From assembly GCA_023053545.1 (NCBI GenBank), contig JAKZAN010000004.1:11408001-11472000 (forward strand): a stretch of 64,000 nucleotides of DNA, in the 5' to 3' direction. Positions 61,662-64,000 of this stretch are shown here, in pieces. The position numbers and the translations under genes were made by a program. The DNA is from Lepidurus packardi. Taxonomy: Eukaryota > Arthropoda > Branchiopoda > Notostraca > Triopsidae. The notes under the pieces were generated by a model that saw nothing but the letters and a program-made list of their open reading frames with translations, did no database searches and was not told the origin of the DNA. The first letter of the stretch is position 1. The number at the start of each line of letters is the position of its first letter.

Positions 61662-64000
61662 ATGCTGAAGCAATTGTGGCTGTTTGGAGTGGTACTCAGT
61701 GTATTTGTATTGGTGTGTGAACTCGAGGGCCTTAAAGGAGTACTTGACTGGCGATCTGGACCTAATACCCGTCGAAAACGACAAAGTAAATCACATTTTT
61801 AGCCTTTAATAAAACGTCTTGGGATTCGATTTGTTTCCTGTTCTTTTGCCCTTTAATCAAGGTTGTCATAATATTTAAAGTTTTTTTTTTCTAACTTTTA
61901 AACACTACGTAACTTTTAAATATTATGATAACCTTGACCTCCAGAGATGAGAAGAAAGGATTACCTTAAAGGAAGAAAAAAGTACCTTTAGGGCTTTTTT
62001 TCTCTCTTCTCTTTTTTGTGCGGCTAAACTTGTTGGCCTTCAGTTCTCCTTGGCTTTTCTTCCCCCTTTTAAAAGACTAATAGCTTTTTTTGTTCTTTTA
62101 TTGTATAATATAAAGTCGTCATCAACGGTGGTGATGTGTCCAATGCACGGCATAATCCATGGGAAGCATTGTTAAACGGTCAAAATGGTGCAGGCAATGG
62201 AAATCCCTTAGAGACCATTATTGGCAACTTATTTCGACCTGCCAATGGTAACGACGGGACTATTGGGAGTATTGGTGGCATTCCAGTACGGTACGGAGAA
62301 GGCGGATTTCAGTTCGGAACCGCCAGCCAAACCGCCCCACAGTCACCTCAACAGTCAATTCCTGGCAAACCCGTAGCGCCTAATAGTAATTCCAAACCTG
62401 GTGGACCGGACTTTGCTGGTAAAACTTCAGAGAATCTTTTTTAAACTAACCCATAACTAATTGTGTTCATTATAAACGCATGAAAAGCAGGCAACAGGCC
62501 TGTTAGAAGACCAATGGGACCGCCAGGTCCACCGCCTGGACATCAGCATGGACCACAAGGACAACAAGGACCAAAGCATTGCCAAAAGAACCCAAATCAT
62601 CCTCACTGTAGGACGAATAATATGCCAACAGGATTGGATTCTGCACCATGGGCTGCTAATCGCATTAAGGATGGTAGTATAGAAATTCCCCGCGATACTA
62701 TAGGCAATCCACGGAGAACTACCGTTCTTTTGGGTTTTGGTTATGTAAGTATTTCTTTAAATTTTTTTTTGTCATGGTAACGACAGTTTTCCAGTTCATT
62801 CAAAGTAATTCATGACAAAGGGAGTTTATTTTCGCTGGTTACCATTTTTTTTTTGGTCGATCCACTTCATTTGTACAAATGTCCTGTCTTTTGTTTGCAG
62901 CCCAATTACGCGTACCAACAGTGCATTACACCATCCAGCCTACAGGGGCGTTGTCGTTTTGTCCAGCATTGTGCTGTGCCGGAAATAGTTTCTACTTGGC
63001 AGAACTTCCTCTCTTACGCTTGCCCAATCGGCGATGAGTAAGTGGATTTTAAGCAATTAATTAAATGTTGTGCATACAAAACAACTGTCCTGTTTGAAAA
63101 AAAGGTATTTGGGCGTTTGCTGCCCTACTGGAGATAGTCAACCGATACCTAATACATCAGCTAGGCCTCCTCCACCGCCACCGCCGCCGGCTCCTGTAAC
63201 CAGTGCGCCTATTATTGAAAATACTACACCTAAACCTCCATCTACAACAACGGCCGGTACTGTTGTTAATCAACCCATAACTGGTAAAAAAAAACTTGTT
63301 ATTAAATACTTCCAAGCCTCCCGTATACCTTAATTTCTTGACGCGAAACAGTCACAGATGGCACTGATGTTTGTTATTGTTCTGCAAAAACCTTAAAAAC
63401 TTAAATGCATGTTGCTAAGTTATTATTCATTGGAAAAGAACGTGGATTGGTTGTGCAATAGTTGTTAGTATGCCCTAGCTTACTGTCAAGAATTTTTCCC
63501 ATTACACTTCCTGGTTTTAACGAAAAGTTGTTTGGAAATCCGCCATGCTAACCGCTTGTACGAAGGTGTACGGGAGCCTTGAAGATTAGTTGTTCTAATA
63601 TTGTATTTTTTTTGGTCAATAACCTTTTTATTGATGTTTTTATTCCGGTTACTTTTAAAAGGTCTTTAATTAACTTCTATGACTTAAGATTTTAATTAAT
63701 AATATTTTATGTAGGTTGTGGAATTCATGTTAAGGCTGATATTCGGATTGTTGGTGGTCAAGCAGCTAAGAAAGACGAATGGCCCTGGATGGGAGCTTTG
63801 TTGAGAGACAAGACTGATCAATACTGCGGTGCAGCTTTAATTACAGATCAACATATTCTGACAGCTTCGCATTGCGTTGACGGGTAATTTTCAAATAATT
63901 TGTAATTTTTAAATAATTAAATGTAGTAAAAAAGAATTCTGATAAAATTCTGAAAAAATATTGTTTTCATAGGCTCCTAGCACCAAACCTTACAGTTCGA
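61662..64000 (+). CDS. CLIP-domain serine protease, 3' end outside the window
   Basis: An arthropod CLIP protease zymogen of the proclotting-enzyme type, likely secreted into haemolymph. Seven exons are visible: 61662-61785, 62116-62418, 62491-62744, 62901-63037, 63105-63283, 63715-63883 and 63973 onward. A signal peptide is followed by a basic RRKRQ stretch and a Gly/Pro/Gln-rich pro-region. The CLIP domain spans C235-C279 with six cysteines ending in the CC pair. A Pro/Thr linker with a run of seven prolines follows, then CGIH and the activation site R343-I344 (DIR|IVGG). Catalytic H385 (TASHC) is present; the Asp and Ser exons lie beyond the edge. The protease-domain introns match those of the two upstream proteases. 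A GGCTCC TIR element sits in the intron before the protease domain. Confidence 0.93.
63316..63578 (+). mobile_element. GGCTCC TIR element, single-unit form
   Basis: It begins GCCTCCCGTATACC and ends GTACGGGAGCC, with GATGCGAAACAGTCACAGA and TTTGTTATTG inside, then GTTTTAACGAAAAGTTGTT in the right part. At about 263 bp with one copy of the left unit, it is the simplest member and shows the probable ancestral layout. It lies within the CLIP protease intron 63284-63714. Flanks are CCAA and TTGA, not a clear duplication. Confidence 0.82.

Overview
This 64 kb window is nuclear DNA from an animal, most likely an arthropod. Every recognisable gene is split by short GT-AG introns. The right end carries a tandem cluster of S1 serine proteases, one with a six-cysteine CLIP domain, and CLIP domains are an arthropod hallmark. 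A crustacean or chelicerate would fit, but I cannot name the species. Gene identities rest on my recognition of protein families and on exon chains whose reading phase stays open throughout. No database search was run.

Layout, left to right. 1-2143 is non-genic with two copies of a 220 bp repeat carrying a CRE-like palindrome. 2144-15431 (-) is a complete 25-exon VPS13B gene, a bridge-like lipid transfer protein. 15432-20078 is intergenic and ends in a terminal-inverted-repeat (TIR) element with four internal repeats. 20079-22267 (+) is MED30, a Mediator subunit. 22512-36845 (-) is a complete 19-exon ADCY3-type adenylyl cyclase, convergent with MED30. Its introns hold a 2.85 kb satellite, a second TIR element and several minisatellites. 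39350-39390 is a truncated U2 snRNA copy. 40640-46700 (-) is an 11-exon SLC20 (PiT) sodium-phosphate cotransporter. 46701-52548 is a long stretch with no recognised gene. 52549-53731 (+) is TSEN2, the catalytic tRNA-splicing endonuclease subunit.

54935-64000 (+) is the protease cluster: two complete trypsin-like zymogens without a CLIP domain, a broken third copy, and a CLIP-domain protease that runs off the right edge. Shared intron positions and phases show that they arose by local duplication. The single-copy genes (lipid transfer, transcription, cAMP signalling, phosphate uptake, tRNA splicing) have no obvious shared pathway; only the proteases form a functional group, probably extracellular proteolysis in immunity or clotting.

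The most unusual non-genic feature is a related set of short elements ending in GGCTCC-type inverted repeats. They occur at five or more places, expand internally into tandem arrays, and appear to have seeded the ADCY3-intron satellite.
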